DNA of 64,000 bases, taken from positions 2,769,036-2,833,035 of the forward strand of contig NZ_CP009516.1 in NCBI RefSeq assembly GCF_000970285.1. The letters run 5' to 3'. Position numbers and translations under genes: made by a program. Positions 17,225 to 26,838 of the stretch are shown piece by piece (the first letter of the stretch is position 1; every line of letters begins with the position of its first letter). The notes under the pieces are model-generated. The model was not told the origin of the DNA, did not search any database, and saw only the letters and a list, made by a program, of their open reading frames with translations. Source of the stretch: Methanosarcina horonobensis HB-1 = JCM 15518. Lineage in GTDB: Archaea > Halobacteriota > Methanosarcinia > Methanosarcinales > Methanosarcinaceae.

Positions 17225-19282
17225 ATGAGCTATTCAGGTACAGTTTTTGATACTACTGACAGAATAAAGTCGATGGGCTCAATAAGGCACAAGCTGGAGA
17301 TCGAAGAAGTATTACTGGAAATCTCCAACATGTTTACCATTCCAGCCAATCTTGAAAAGGATATTAATCTGACACTCGAGAAAATAGGAGTTCTCTGCGG
17401 AGCTGGCAGGAGTTATATATTTCAGATCCGAGAAAACGGAAACATAATGGACAATACCCATGAATGGTGTGCTGAAGGTGTGGAACCTCAGAAAAACAAC
17501 CTGCAAAACAATTCTTCCAACAGATGCCCCTGGTGGATGAAGAAACTTCATAATGACGAAATAATTCATATAACCGATGTTTCGGCTCTGCCTCCAGAAG
17601 CAGCAGCAGAAAAAGAGGTACTTGGGAAGCAGGGAATCAAATCCCTCATTGTTTTACCTTTTTACGCAGGTGGAAAGCTCGCAGGCTTCATGGGAATGGA
17701 CAATGTAGTCAATACGGGAAACTGGGGAAAAGACAATATATCGATACTCAGGATAGCTGCAAACCTGATAGGCATGGGAATACAGCGCAGACAAGCTGAA
17801 AAAGCAATACATACAGGGGAAGAAATCTACAGATCCATGTTTCAGAACGCTGCTAATCTGATTACTCTGGTGGATGCAGCCGGGATTATTGTTGACTGCA
17901 ATTCCAGGGTAGAGGAACTCCTTGGCTACAGGCAGGAGGAGTTTATAGGGCAGCCCATAAGCAGCTTCATATTTTCAGATTACCTGCAGAAGCTTCGAGA
18001 ATCTTCAGAGGAGATAGAGAAGAGAGGTTTTTCCTTCAGTAAAGAGTGCAGAATGGTTCGAAAAGACGGGAAGCCTGTAGATGTTAACATCAATTCCTCG
18101 GGTTTAAAGGATGAAGAAGGAAACCATGCTCAGACGATCTACATAATAGAAGACATTACTGAACGCAAACAGGCTGAGAAGCTGATTAAAGAAAGTGAAA
18201 GCAGATACCGTTCTCTGTTTCAAAACAACGGCGCTGTAATAATGCTTATTGATCCTGATACGGGAGATATATGCGATGCAAATCCGGCTGCCTGTGCTTA
18301 CTACGGATATACCAGAGAGAAGATGCTCAACCTGAATATTGCTGACATTAATATACTTCCAAAAGATCAAATCCTGGAAAAACTGGAACAGGCAAAGTTA
18401 AGGGATATGAATCACTTATTTTTCACTCACCGCCTATCAAACGGACAATTGCGGAATATTGAAAATTACAGTTATCCTATTCTGCTGAACGGGAAAATAT
18501 TTCTGTATGCAATAGTTTCAGATATAACAGATACTAAAAAAATGCAGGACGAACTTGTTAGAGCAAAAATGGAAGCTGAAACTGCCAATAAAGCAAAAAG
18601 CGAATTTCTTGCAAGTATGAGCCACGAACTGAGAACACCACTGAATTCAATTATAGGTTTCTCAGATATGCTGCTCACCCAAAATTTCGGCCCGCTTAAC
18701 GAAAAACAGGCAAAATATGTAAGAAACATCTCAGCTAGCGGGGTTCATCTCCTGAAACTGATAAACGATATACTGGATCTTTCAAAAGTTGAAGCCGGTA
18801 AAATGGAGCTCTATGTAGAGAAATTTTCAATATCCAGTTCAGTTTCTGAAGTTAAGACCTTATTAACACCTCTGGCATCAAAGAAAAATATTCAGATTCT
18901 GAACACGGTTGATGAAGAGCTTGCGACCATTAAAGCTGACAGGACAAAATTCAAGCAGATACTTTATAACCTCATTGATAATGCAATAAAGTTTACACCT
19001 GAAGGAGGTAACGTTACTATCGATGCCAGAATTGCAGAAGATGAAGCAGAAATTACTGTTAGGGATACAGGCATCGGAATATCTGAAGGAGAAGCTCGGA
19101 AAGTCTTTCAGCCTTTTATACAGCTCGATAACCCTGAATTAGGAGGCCAGGCAGGGACAGGGCTCGGGCTCTCCCTTGTCAAAAAATTTGTGGAAATGCA
19201 TACAGGTAGAGTCTGGGTTGAAAGCAAGTCTGGTGAAGGAAGCAAGTTCTTTTTCACCATACCGCTTAGTTTAAACAATTAA
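17225..19282 (+). CDS. Soluble sensor histidine kinase (GAF-PAS-PAS-HisKA-HATPase), probably N-terminally shortened
   Basis: About 685 residues from ATG 17225, behind GAGGATG. Order: GAF domain (about 25-200), PAS (about 205-330), PAS (about 335-450), HisKA with SHELRTPLNSI, and HATPase with N-box NLIDNAIKFT, DTGIGI and GTGLGLSLVKKF. No membrane helix or receiver domain, so it should be a cytosolic sensor that autophosphorylates on the H-box histidine. The first residues (SYSGTVFDTTDR) and the open frame back to 17141 read as the end of a further PAS domain, so the ancestor was longer. No response regulator is adjacent. Confidence 0.85.
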   Translation: MSYSGTVFDTTDRIKSMGSIRHKLEIEEVLLEISNMFTIPANLEKDINLTLEKIGVLCGAGRSYIFQIRENGNIMDNTHEWCAEGVEPQKNNLQNNSSNRCPWWMKKLHNDEIIHITDVSALPPEAAAEKEVLGKQGIKSLIVLPFYAGGKLAGFMGMDNVVNTGNWGKDNISILRIAANLIGMGIQRRQAEKAIHTGEEIYRSMFQNAANLITLVDAAGIIVDCNSRVEELLGYRQEEFIGQPISSFIFSDYLQKLRESSEEIEKRGFSFSKECRMVRKDGKPVDVNINSSGLKDEEGNHAQTIYIIEDITERKQAEKLIKESESRYRSLFQNNGAVIMLIDPDTGDICDANPAACAYYGYTREKMLNLNIADINILPKDQILEKLEQAKLRDMNHLFFTHRLSNGQLRNIENYSYPILLNGKIFLYAIVSDITDTKKMQDELVRAKMEAETANKAKSEFLASMSHELRTPLNSIIGFSDMLLTQNFGPLNEKQAKYVRNISASGVHLLKLINDILDLSKVEAGKMELYVEKFSISSSVSEVKTLLTPLASKKNIQILNTVDEELATIKADRTKFKQILYNLIDNAIKFTPEGGNVTIDARIAEDEAEITVRDTGIGISEGEARKVFQPFIQLDNPELGGQAGTGLGLSLVKKFVEMHTGRVWVESKSGEGSKFFFTIPLSLNN

Positions 19283-19383
19283 TTGCATAGTTTTTATCCC
19301 TGAGATAACCTGCCTCATGGGTTTTTTCGGGTTATTTCGGTTGTGGGTTATTCTGACCCATAATTTTCTTATATATTCACTGT

Positions 19384-19959
19384 TCACGGCTTCATGATTT
19401 TTTTGCCTATCGAAAAGGCTTTTCCGAGATTGCACCCGATGCTGTAATAGCTTCTGTTTCCTGTCCCGTATATAACGGGCTTAATCTTCTCAACATCAGG
19501 ATTTCCGTTTTCATCGAGTACGGATTCTTCTACCTTGATGTCCACTATCTCCCCTACAAACATAGTGTGAAGCCCTACTTCAAGGCTGTGGAGAAGCCTG
19601 CACTCAAGGACAACAGGAAACTCTCCTATATATGGAGCAGGCACAAGCTCGCTTCTTACAGGTGTAAGACAGGCGCACTCGAACTTATCTTCATCCCTTC
19701 CACTTGCAATACCGAAGTAATCAGCCTCTTTTACAAAATCCTCAGAAGGAATACTTACAGTGAATGCCTTATTTTCAATAATGCCGGCATAGCTGTAGGT
19801 AGCCTTTCTTAAAGACACGCTAATACATGGAGGGTTCGAACAGCAGATCCCTGCCCACGCTACAGTCATTGCATTGGGTTTTCCGTTCATATCATAGGTA
19901 CCGACAACCCAGGTAGGAGTCGGAAATGCAAGCGGTTTTGCTCCGATTGATTGTTTCAT
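19384..19959 (-). CDS. Flavin reductase-like (FMN-binding split barrel) protein
   Basis: 191 residues. [16 protein letters not shown], then [20 protein letters not shown] and [20 protein letters not shown], are the standard blocks of the flavin reductase/DIM6-NTAB family, which binds FMN. The C-terminal [17 protein letters not shown] is typical of archaeal members. It probably reduces or carries FMN with NAD(P)H or ferredoxin as partner; which is not readable. Single gene. It converges on the kinase gene, with a G/T-rich hairpin-like stretch at 19300-19345 between them. Confidence 0.85.
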   Translation of the reverse strand: MKQSIGAKPLAFPTPTWVVGTYDMNGKPNAMTVAWAGICCSNPPCISVSLRKATYSYAGIIENKAFTVSIPSEDFVKEADYFGIASGRDEDKFECACLTPVRSELVPAPYIGEFPVVLECRLLHSLEVGLHTMFVGEIVDIKVEESVLDENGNPDVEKIKPVIYGTGNRSYYSIGCNLGKAFSIGKKIMKP

Positions 19960-20497
19960 GGTTTAATCTTCTTTTCGATAAGGTTTATAATTTTCCGTAT
20001 TATTTCCATTAATAAAGTTAAAAAGTAACTGATTTTATAACCATATTTAGAAAATATAGTTAGAAATAAGAAAGTTGATGAAGCTATCGGCTCAATATGG
20101 CAATGTTTGAATGTAGGATTGGGTGTAAAGATGCCCGTGAGGCTGACGCTGTCGAGTAGCCTGTGAAGCCTGCACTGTTTTCAGGATAAAAAGGTAAAGA
20201 AGTTGTTTTTAATTGAGTGTAGAGGCTTGTGTGAATGGTTGCAGGCAAGAAAGAAAAGAGGGGTTAAGAGGGGAGACTATTTGGGATAGTTGAGGGAGTT
20301 TGGAGTTGGATTTTTAGGGATTTTTTTGGTGTGAGTGGGGGGATAGAAGAGGCTGACACCTATGAAAGTGCATAGAAGGTCATTCAAGTACACTTTCAGT
20401 AAGCTAGTACATTTGAATGCACATTAAATATATATGAATCACCTTATATAAACTAGTCCAAATTATGCATTATATTGAGTCGTTAGAGGAGAAAGAA
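19960..20497. other. Intergenic region, G-rich segment and promoter
   Basis: 20255-20350 is unusually G-rich on the + strand (many GGG runs) and unlike the surroundings; no frame is supported. A TATA-like TTATATAAAC near 20442 and GAGGAGA at 20484 precede the next gene. Confidence 0.45.
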
Positions 20498-21586
20498 ATG
20501 GAAGAACAAACAGAAAAATCCAAGATGGAAAAACTAACTGAAGAACTAAAAGAGATGGCTTTGACCCTTGGAGCCTTTAAAGTGGGCATTGCGACAACAG
20601 AAACTCTTGCAGGTGGCCCTCCTTCAACTGATCTTACATACGTGTTGCCAGGGGCAAAATCAGCAGTCGTTTTTGCTCTGGCTTTTGACCAGAACCTTAT
20701 TGAACCTTACTTTAAAAAAATAGATCATAAATCTCTCGACACTAATAAGGTGCGGACCACTACCCTTGCAAACGGAGTAGCTCTCGAAATGGCAGGGTTT
20801 TTGCAGCAGTATGGTTACAAAGCTGTTCCCCAGCTGGCAAATTTTGTTTACCGTCAAGACTCGGAAAACTGGTTACTGGATATGCACCCTCCTATTTCCC
20901 ACAGGTACCTTGCAGTCCGCTCTGGAATAGGGCATTTCGGATATTCAGGGAACATTATCACCAAGGAATATGGATCAGCAATTGTACTGGCGTCGGTAGT
21001 TACTGATGCAGAACTTATACCAACAGATCCCCTGCCAGAAGAAGAAAATTATTGTGATGAGTGCAAGATCTGCCTTGCTGTCTGTTCGTCTGAATACGTG
21101 GATCCGCTTGAGAAGGTTACAGTGACTCTTGGAGGAAAAGAGTTTAGCTACGGGAAGAGGAGAAGTAATAGCCGATGCTTCCTTGTCTGTGGTGGGCTTA
21201 CAGGTTTAAACGCCTCGGGAAAGTGGTCCACCTGGTCTCCGGCTCGCTTTGAGATCCCAAAAAAAGATGAAGATTTTATTGCTGCGTTACCCAGTACCAT
21301 CGAAGCATACTTAGAAAGGCCTAAAATTAAAGGTGGATTTTTTATATGCCTTATCCCGGGAAATAGAATGGAATATACATGTTCTAACTGCCACTTTGTT
21401 TGCCATCCTGATAAGGAAGTTAGGAAGGCACGTTATAAAATGCTCACTGACAGTGGCGTGATCATACAGGAACCTGATGGAACTCTTAAAGCGGTATCTC
21501 CAGAGGAGGCAAAAAAATATATCGAGTCCATGACTCCGGAAAGGAAAAAACTGTACGAATCGGTTCCGGAGGAGCAATCTGTATAA
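20498..21586 (+). CDS. QueG-like iron-sulfur protein (epoxyqueuosine reductase-related)
   Basis: 362 residues from ATG 20498, behind GAGGAGA; an earlier in-frame ATG at 20465 lacks a ribosome site. The N-terminal half has the corrinoid-reductase-like fold seen in QueG relatives (GAFKVGIATTETLAGGPP, YVLPGAKSAVVFALAF, AVRSGIGHFGYSGNIITKEYG). After it come CDECKICLAVC and, near the end, CSNCHFVCHPDKE; the cysteines could hold one or two 4Fe-4S clusters. QueG itself reduces epoxyqueuosine with cobalamin; methanogen relatives of this size have unknown substrates, possibly corrinoid reactivation. A second, broken QueG-like gene lies at 25.7 kb. Confidence 0.75.
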   Translation: MEEQTEKSKMEKLTEELKEMALTLGAFKVGIATTETLAGGPPSTDLTYVLPGAKSAVVFALAFDQNLIEPYFKKIDHKSLDTNKVRTTTLANGVALEMAGFLQQYGYKAVPQLANFVYRQDSENWLLDMHPPISHRYLAVRSGIGHFGYSGNIITKEYGSAIVLASVVTDAELIPTDPLPEEENYCDECKICLAVCSSEYVDPLEKVTVTLGGKEFSYGKRRSNSRCFLVCGGLTGLNASGKWSTWSPARFEIPKKDEDFIAALPSTIEAYLERPKIKGGFFICLIPGNRMEYTCSNCHFVCHPDKEVRKARYKMLTDSGVIIQEPDGTLKAVSPEEAKKYIESMTPERKKLYESVPEEQSV

Positions 21587-21908
21587 AACAAAATTCACTT
21601 TTTATATATAAAAGAAAATGAGAAATTTCACTAACAAAGTAATGAGAAAAACAGATTTTATTTATAGAAAGATAATAGGACTGAGTTTACCATATTCAGC
21701 GCAGAAGAAAAAGAAAATTAATAAGATTTATGCGATTGAACTGAATAATCAACTGTATTAAACCTTCAACTGTGTAAAACGTGACTTTAGCAGTTGTCCA
21801 TAGCTCTTGATCTTGAACCTCTAGTGTGCAAGTTATAGCATGCTTTTGTAAATATAGATCTCTCTTATTTTTGCTCTTATGTGTCTTATCAGGGCACTAT
21901 ATGTTATG
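21587..21908. other. Intergenic region
   Basis: AT-rich, no supported gene or strong hairpin. Confidence 0.4.
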
Positions 21909-22046
21909 TCAACAATGCTTATCTTTGTAATGACAAATTAAATAGCCTACAAATAAGCCTTTAACAAAACCAATTAAACCAACTCCTACAACAACACCAA
22001 AAGCTATTTTTGCAGCTTTTTTGAATAGTCTTTTAACCCCATCCAT
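21909..22046 (-). CDS. 45-residue single-helix membrane protein
   Basis: ATG 22046 lies 6 bases behind GAGGTG. The product starts MDGVKRLFKKAAKIA, then has a glycine-rich membrane helix (FGVVVGVGLIGFVKGLFVG) and ends in CHYKDKHC. Positive residues precede the helix. The glycine spacing resembles the small glycine-zipper proteins at 33.2 kb. Function unknown. Strong ribosome site and clean membrane pattern support it despite its size. Confidence 0.6.
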   Translation of the reverse strand: MDGVKRLFKKAAKIAFGVVVGVGLIGFVKGLFVGYLICHYKDKHC

Positions 22047-22564
22047 CGATACACCTCGATTAATTTAATTTTCGATTTATTTTTCTTTATTTTTTATTAC
22101 TCTTTTTTATTGCTCTTATATAATAATAGATGCGTAAGTATATTTTGCTTTGCTTAGTGTATTGATGAGATCTGCATCCTTTAAGGCGTATACCTACCAT
22201 ACACATATGCCTAGAAGCCACGTAATTTCCAGGGCTATCGCTCGTAGCCAACCGGATCAAACATATCCTGAAAGGCTTCACAGCATAATTAAAATGAGTA
22301 AAGCGAATACTTTAAACCTGCATTCTTTACTTCCTTTAGAGCCTTTCGACTATGTTTCCTCGTTGTGCCAGATCTGGCACATCGACATCAATATTCAGGT
22401 CTTCGGGATAATTGTGGAAGGCTGACGCGAACATACCCGTTGCTTGCAGCGGGGTGCGCCAGCGCAACTTTGATTCTTGCGCAGGTCTAGGGATAAACTT
22501 GATCTCGAATTTGGATGTAATTTAATGTGACGTGTTTTATCTACCCTGAAAGAAAGTAAAAAAA
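22047..22564. other. Intergenic region with degenerate coding-like DNA
   Basis: The minus strand at 22338-22440 reads as a 32-codon frame (YPEDLNIDVDVPDLAQRGN) next to a GC-rich patch (22425-22480) unlike the neighbourhood. A ~130-bp repeat shared with 32.65 kb lies at 22195-22325. This may be an eroded mobile element; I cannot name it. Confidence 0.4.
22195..22325 (-). repeat. Dispersed repeat, copy A
   Basis: CATATGCCTAGAAGCCAC, then CCAGGGCTATCG, TCGTAG, CATAATTAAAA and ATACTTTAAA occur in the same order and spacing here and at about 32650-32775, both on the same strand. Similarity by eye is about 75-80%. It could be an eroded mobile-element end or a conserved RNA. Confidence 0.6.
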
Positions 22565-23305
22565 TCATTCACAGCCTTTCCATGTTATATATGCTTCAAC
22601 TATTTCCTGCCCTTCCAGAAATACAAGTCTGTTATCTTTACCGTATTCTTTTGCCTTTTCTTTGGAGAGAGCTTTTCCATTATAATTGTCCAGCATTTCG
22701 CAGACTACCATTGCAGGGGTAACGCCTGCCATATGGGCAAGGGCAATTGAAAGTTCGGTCTGCCCTTTGCGTTTATCCAGAAGCCCTTCGGCAGCTCTCA
22801 GGAGCGCCACGTGACCGGGAGTCCTGAACTCGTCTCCAAAACGAACTCTGTTTCCGGAAAGGCTTTTTTCTGTTATTTCTCCGATTTTCCGGATCGTAAG
22901 GGCTCTTTCATCATCAGGGATGCCTGTCCTGGTATTCCTGTGATTGACCCAGAGAGAAAAGGAAGAATGAGAATCGTATTTAAGATCGCCGTCCTTTTCT
23001 ACCACTTCTCCAAGAACATCGCTGGTTTTGCTTGCTTCCCTGACGAGTTCTGCCATGAAAGGCAGTTTGAGTTGTTTGGATGCCACAGGGTCTACTGCCA
23101 CGCAGATCAGACCGCCTGCATCTTTTCGCATCCATTTCACATCTTTAAAGGTGACCGCTTTTGCAGGGATCACAAGGTCAGTTTCTCCTTCCCTTGAATC
23201 CGAATCATAAATCTGGATCATCTTTCCGACCAGAAGTGCTTCCAGTGCCAGATTGATGTTTTCGTTTCTATACGTAAGACAATCGTAAACCGTATTTCCG
23301 TTCAT
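22565..23305 (-). CDS. ribB: 3,4-dihydroxy-2-butanone 4-phosphate synthase
   Basis: 246 residues. Family signatures are clear: ALLVGKMIQIYDSDSREGE with the acidic metal-binding loop (D-S-x-x-R-E-x-E), GGLICVAVD, and FRTPGHVALLRAA with the catalytic histidine, then AMVVCEML. The enzyme turns ribulose 5-phosphate into the four-carbon precursor of riboflavin plus formate. The length fits the archaeal single-domain form. ATG 23305 overlaps the stop of the ribK remnant (ATGA), so the two were one operon; a GGAGAG in the remnant's end is its ribosome site. Confidence 0.93.
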   Translation of the reverse strand: MNGNTVYDCLTYRNENINLALEALLVGKMIQIYDSDSREGETDLVIPAKAVTFKDVKWMRKDAGGLICVAVDPVASKQLKLPFMAELVREASKTSDVLGEVVEKDGDLKYDSHSSFSLWVNHRNTRTGIPDDERALTIRKIGEITEKSLSGNRVRFGDEFRTPGHVALLRAAEGLLDKRKGQTELSIALAHMAGVTPAMVVCEMLDNYNGKALSKEKAKEYGKDNRLVFLEGQEIVEAYITWKGCE

Positions 23306-23675
23306 TTTTGGCTCTCCATACCCTGTTTTTTTACCTGTACTACAACTCTGTCCCCATTGTTCAAATCCAGGGCATCCCTTAGCTTTACAGGTGCAATAAT
23401 CTCAATCAAATCAACGGATAATGTGTTCTTTCAGGGGCCACTATAGCGGCCTCTATACCACCCACGACAACAAGATAGCATTTCCCGCCTCCGAATGTAC
23501 GTCCTCCGTCATTGAAGCCTTCTATATAAATAACAGGCAGTTCCAGTAAGCGATTTCGAAGAATCAAACTGGTTTCCAAAAGCTTTACATTTAGAGTTCC
23601 AGAAAAAGAAGTGAAATGTAATTTTTCTTCAAATTGCCTTTTGTACCTGGGTATATTTACATAAAATTTCAGGAT
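23302..23675 (-). pseudogene. ribK: Riboflavin kinase (CTP-dependent, DUF120/RibK) remnant
   Basis: On the minus strand the frame reads YVNIPRYKRQFEEKLHF, then SGTLNVKLLE, FNDGGRTFGGGKCYLVVV and VAPERTHYP, the known blocks of archaeal RibK. After HYP one base is missing: the family's VDLIEIIAPVKLRDALDLNN continues in the next frame, with GDRVVVQV, to a stop overlapping the ribB start. The N-terminal 15-25 residues are replaced by unrelated sequence with no start. A working copy would phosphorylate riboflavin to FMN with CTP. An intact copy must exist elsewhere, or this is a sequencing fault plus misread start. Confidence 0.85.
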
Positions 23676-23783
23676 ACAATACCTTATTGTTTCTCTTTCG
23701 CATCCTTTGTAAATTACATCTGCTATGTTATACAGGTCATTGCTGCATTTTGCGTGGTCTAGCTGAAGGTTTTTGAACTCATT

Positions 23784-23993
23784 TTATAACTTCATGCCTC
23801 TATTAATCATTTCAGTTTCTATATCTTCAAGCAAGGTTTTGAGATCAATCCTAACTTTGGTTAAATAAGAATCAGAAGTGTTTATAAATCCTTTATCAAC
23901 TGCATGAGATATTCGTTCTAACATTTTTAGCCTTATATAGTTGAGGGTATTAGGGTCTGGAGGCCTAAAATGTTCAAATTCATTATCTCCCAT
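23784..23993 (-). CDS. Small hypothetical protein
   Basis: 69 residues from ATG 23993, with GAGGAG 13 bases upstream. It is mostly helical and charged (NTLNYIRLKMLERISHAVDK, TKVRIDLKTLLEDIETE), with FRPPDPNTL near the start. No family recognised; it could be a small DNA- or protein-binding adaptor. The ribK remnant lies downstream. Confidence 0.5.
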   Translation of the reverse strand: MGDNEFEHFRPPDPNTLNYIRLKMLERISHAVDKGFINTSDSYLTKVRIDLKTLLEDIETEMINRGMKL

Positions 23994-24075
23994 TGTTTTT
24001 TAACTCCTCAGATTTTCAATGATTACAGGAACGCAACACATCACAATTTTTAAAAGAATCAAAGGGAGAATTTAG

Positions 24076-24103
24076 AGAGGTAGTCTTCTTTTGCACTACC
24101 TCT
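24076..24103. terminator. Hairpin behind the PPOX-like gene
   Basis: AGAGGTAGT (24076-24084) pairs with ACTACCTCT (24095-24103) over 9 bp around a 10-nt loop. It lies in the 330-base gap between the two minus-strand genes. The same gap holds a short minus-strand frame ending in LPKDLKDLLSETSITKND (about 24158-24245), perhaps the tail of a lost gene. Confidence 0.5.
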
Positions 24104-24323
24104 TTAAGTCCTCTTTTGTCTGAGAATTGCAGATTTCCCAGGCCGCATAATTTTAATCATTTTTGGTTATTGAAGTTTCGCTTAAAAGGTCCTTTAAATC
24201 CTTCGGGAGCTTAGAATGTTTTTCAGCTAGTGTTGAAACTATAAATTATCCATCCCCCGAAGAATACACAGAACCTTATAATCTCAAAATTATGATTTTT
24301 ACAGAGCATAATTTAATTTTCGA

Positions 24324-24743
24324 TCAGAGCAATTTCTTTCCTGCGCCAGGACCGGGAGCACACTGGAAGACCTCACTAATCTTGACTTCTATAAGGTTCT
24401 TTGCAGGAAGTCCGGGCTTTGCTGCATGCACAATTCCCTTCATTTTATCAAACTTCTCTCCGGAACTGATAATTTCCGCTTCGCCCTTTATCTGGAAGCA
24501 GCCGCCGGTTTCCGGCCCCCATACATAGACTGCAACATTCGGATTTTCTTCCAGGTTTACCAGGGATTTGACCATGAAATTGTCTACAATCCAGATTGTT
24601 TCATCATCCACAAGCTGGCAGAACCCAATAGGCACTACATTTGGAATTCCATCATTTGAAGCCGTAGCCACAGGAAAGATCTTTACCTTTGAAAAGGCAG
24701 TTTTCATCTCTTCGCTTAATTTTACTATAGTAATCACCATCAA
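24324..24743 (-). CDS. Pyridoxamine 5'-phosphate oxidase-like FMN-binding protein
   Basis: 139 residues. KIFPVATASNDGIPNVVPIG, then DNFMVKSLVNLEENPNVAVY and GCFQIKGEAEIISSG, are the split-barrel blocks of the PPOX-like family of archaea. The C-terminus ends GPGAGKKLL. These proteins bind FMN or F420 as dimers; no PLP-synthesis residues can be claimed. The start is uncertain because no clear ribosome site precedes 24743. It is divergent from the DUF3786 operon, whose palindromic operator lies 130 bases away. Confidence 0.85.
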   Translation of the reverse strand: MMVITIVKLSEEMKTAFSKVKIFPVATASNDGIPNVVPIGFCQLVDDETIWIVDNFMVKSLVNLEENPNVAVYVWGPETGGCFQIKGEAEIISSGEKFDKMKGIVHAAKPGLPAKNLIEVKISEVFQCAPGPGAGKKLL

Positions 24744-24870
24744 GATGATTGCAGTATATATTAATATAGTTAAGCGTTAGAATTCTGTATCTAATTTTAT
24801 TTGTGTATTTTAATGACCTTTCATTACACTGCCAACAAAGATTAGGATTTTTTGATTTTTTTTACGCTTT

Positions 24871-24908
24871 TAATCAATACTTACTTATATGTAAGTAAGT
24901 ATTGATTA
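24871..24908. promoter_or_regulatory. 38-bp palindrome, probable TetR operator 1
   Basis: The 17-bp left arm (TAATCAATACTTACTTA) is repeated inverted on the right; only one central pair fails. The core is ACTTACTTA-N4-TAAGTAAGT. It lies 115 bases before the DUF3786 start and overlaps a TATA-like TTATAT. The same core occurs at 27436. Confidence 0.75.
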
Positions 24909-25024
24909 TAATAAGAATAGATTTCAAGATGGCATTTCAAAATTCAAATAATTTGAGCTAAAATCTCATAACCTGTTGTAAGAGGTAGAATGAAATCTAC
25001 GGTGCACAATAAAAGGAGTATCTT

Positions 25025-25654
25025 ATGAATAGTGGTTATGAACAAATTTATGAAAGCCTTATACCCAAATTGAGCAAATGCGATTTTTTAGAAGTTGCCG
25101 AACGGCTTGGTCTGTCACTTCAGCCTGACGGTTCCCTATCTGTCAATTTTCTTGGCCGAGAATACGAGATTAGTTCCCGCGGTGTTAATCCGACGGACGG
25201 TAAACCGGTTAATGTCAACAACCGCAGTGTGCTGGCTTACTATACATTGTCCAAAGGCGTGGGCGAACCTGCATTTTCATTTGTACCGATTTCTTATCTT
25301 GCTGGCAAAGGAATAATACTCAGCACAGATATAAAATGGATAACCGATCCGCTCGGTAAAACATTCTGTGGTAATTATGCAACATTCAGCGAAACCTTGT
25401 GCAGATTTGGTGGGGTTTTTAACGGCAAGCTGAAATCGGGCGGCTATTCATGGCTTCTGAAAGCATTGCCAAAAATCCCTCTCCAAATTGTTTATTATGA
25501 TGGAGATGATGAATTTCCTTGCGAAGTTCAGATTTTGTTAGATAAAAATGCTTCGCTCTTTATGGAGTTTGAATGTCTGGCTTTTTTAGAGGGATGCCTT
25601 GTAAGAGCGATGATTATGACCGCCCAAATGGGAAATATAGCCGGAGGGGTGTAA
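25025..25654 (+). CDS. DUF3786 family protein
   Basis: 209 residues from ATG 25025, 6 bases behind AGGAG. Family-like blocks: NFLGREYEISSRGV, VLAYYTLSKGVGEP, FSFVPISYLAGKG, LLKALPKIPLQIVYYDGDDEFP and VQILLDKNASLFME, in the usual order. Function is unknown; to my knowledge members often sit near corrinoid or Fe-S proteins in anaerobes. It has no cysteine cluster or membrane segment. It is the first gene after the palindrome at 24871 and is followed after 43 bases by the QueG-like gene, so it probably heads that operon. Confidence 0.75.
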   Translation: MNSGYEQIYESLIPKLSKCDFLEVAERLGLSLQPDGSLSVNFLGREYEISSRGVNPTDGKPVNVNNRSVLAYYTLSKGVGEPAFSFVPISYLAGKGIILSTDIKWITDPLGKTFCGNYATFSETLCRFGGVFNGKLKSGGYSWLLKALPKIPLQIVYYDGDDEFPCEVQILLDKNASLFMEFECLAFLEGCLVRAMIMTAQMGNIAGGV

Positions 25655-25697
25655 GTTCCCGCCTGTTTGAGTGTTGAATCCTCTGGAGGACTTTAAA

Positions 25698-26714
25698 TTG
25701 AGTAATACCAGTCTATCAGCAAGTATCAAGAACAAAGCTCTGGAAATAGGGTATGATTTGTGTGGAATTACAACAGTGGACTTGATGGAGGAATATGCAT
25801 CCCATCTTGATGAAAGAATCAGGAGTTTTCCTGAATCGCGTGCATTATATGAAAGCCTCTATCCCATGGCTTTTCCACAAAAAAGTATAGAGTGGATCAA
25901 ATCAATTGTTGTTTGTGTAGGGAGATATGGGAAATACGGTATCCCTGAGGGACTTGATAACTATATAGGAAAGGCTTATCTGGTCGATGGAAGACTTAAA
26001 CACTCAAAAGAATACTCTCGAAAACTTGAGTTCGAAACTTATTTGACTGAGTTAGGGCTTAAGACTGCTTATTCTATTGTCCCTGCTCGCTTGGCTGCAG
26101 TTAGTGCCGGTCTGGGGCGTATAGGCAAGAACAACTTCTTCTACACAGAAAAATATGGGTCCTGGGTCTTTATTGACACATGGGTGATCGACTCTGAAAT
26201 GGAATATGATGAGCCTACACGTTCCTTAAATTGTCCTGAAGGCTGTAACAAATGTGTCGATTCCTGTCCTACTAGAGCTTTAAACAAGCCTTTATCAATG
26301 AATAGAGGAAAATGCATTGCTTAACTTACGAATGGGATGGACTTGCAGACTGAGGAATTAAAAACACAAATGGGAACTTGGATATATGGATGTGATGTCT
26401 GTCAGAACGTATGTCCGAAGAATAAAAACAAATGGGAAGAAAAGGAAGATTTTGCTGGTCTTTCCAATGTAACACAATATCTTTCACTGGAGAGTATATG
26501 GAGAATGGACAAAAACACTTTCCTTGAAATAATTCAGCCCAGATTCTGGTATATCGGACAGGATGGTTTATGGATATGGAAATGTAATGCTTTGAGAGCT
26601 ATGGCTAATAGTGGAGACAAGAACTATCATAAATATATCAAAGAAGCTGTAAAAGAGCGTGATCACAACATTCGGAATATGGCGCTTTGGGCCTGCCAAA
26701 AACTTGGAATTTAA
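25698..26714 (+). pseudogene. QueG-like Fe-S protein interrupted by one in-frame UAA
   Basis: TTG 25698 follows CTGGAGGA. The first part has the QueG-like fold (VPARLAAVSAGLGRIGKNNF, YGSWVFIDTWVI) and CPEGCNKCVDSCPTRAL for a 4Fe-4S cluster. The frame stops with TAA at 26322-26324, then continues in frame as LTNGM and goes on to GTWIYGCDVCQNVCPKNK, the second cluster motif, and a HEAT-like tail (NALRAMANSGDKNYHKYI). QueG relatives read C-x-A-Y-L there, so TAA probably replaces a Tyr codon. UAA is not a pyrrolysine codon. A restart at ATG 26337 would lack half the protein. Confidence 0.8.
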
Positions 26715-26838
26715 TGTATGAAATGCAAATAGCAGCCTATCTCATCCGATAAATTGAGGAACTAATTTTTATATGGATGAGAACTATTCAATTACTTATT
26801 TACAGATCAATTACTTATTTACATGTACAAGTGTTGTT

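Noticed and set aside
22420-22500. tRNA gene in the GC-rich patch
   Set aside because: No cloverleaf with T-loop GTTCRA and acceptor pairing could be formed by eye.
23784-23993. This small frame as the missing N-terminus of ribK
   Set aside because: Its sequence does not resemble RibK, it ends with its own stop and has its own ribosome site.
26322-26324. Pyrrolysine or selenocysteine readthrough in the QueG-like gene
   Set aside because: The codon is UAA. Pyrrolysine uses UAG and selenocysteine UGA. No recoding of UAA is known in methanogens.
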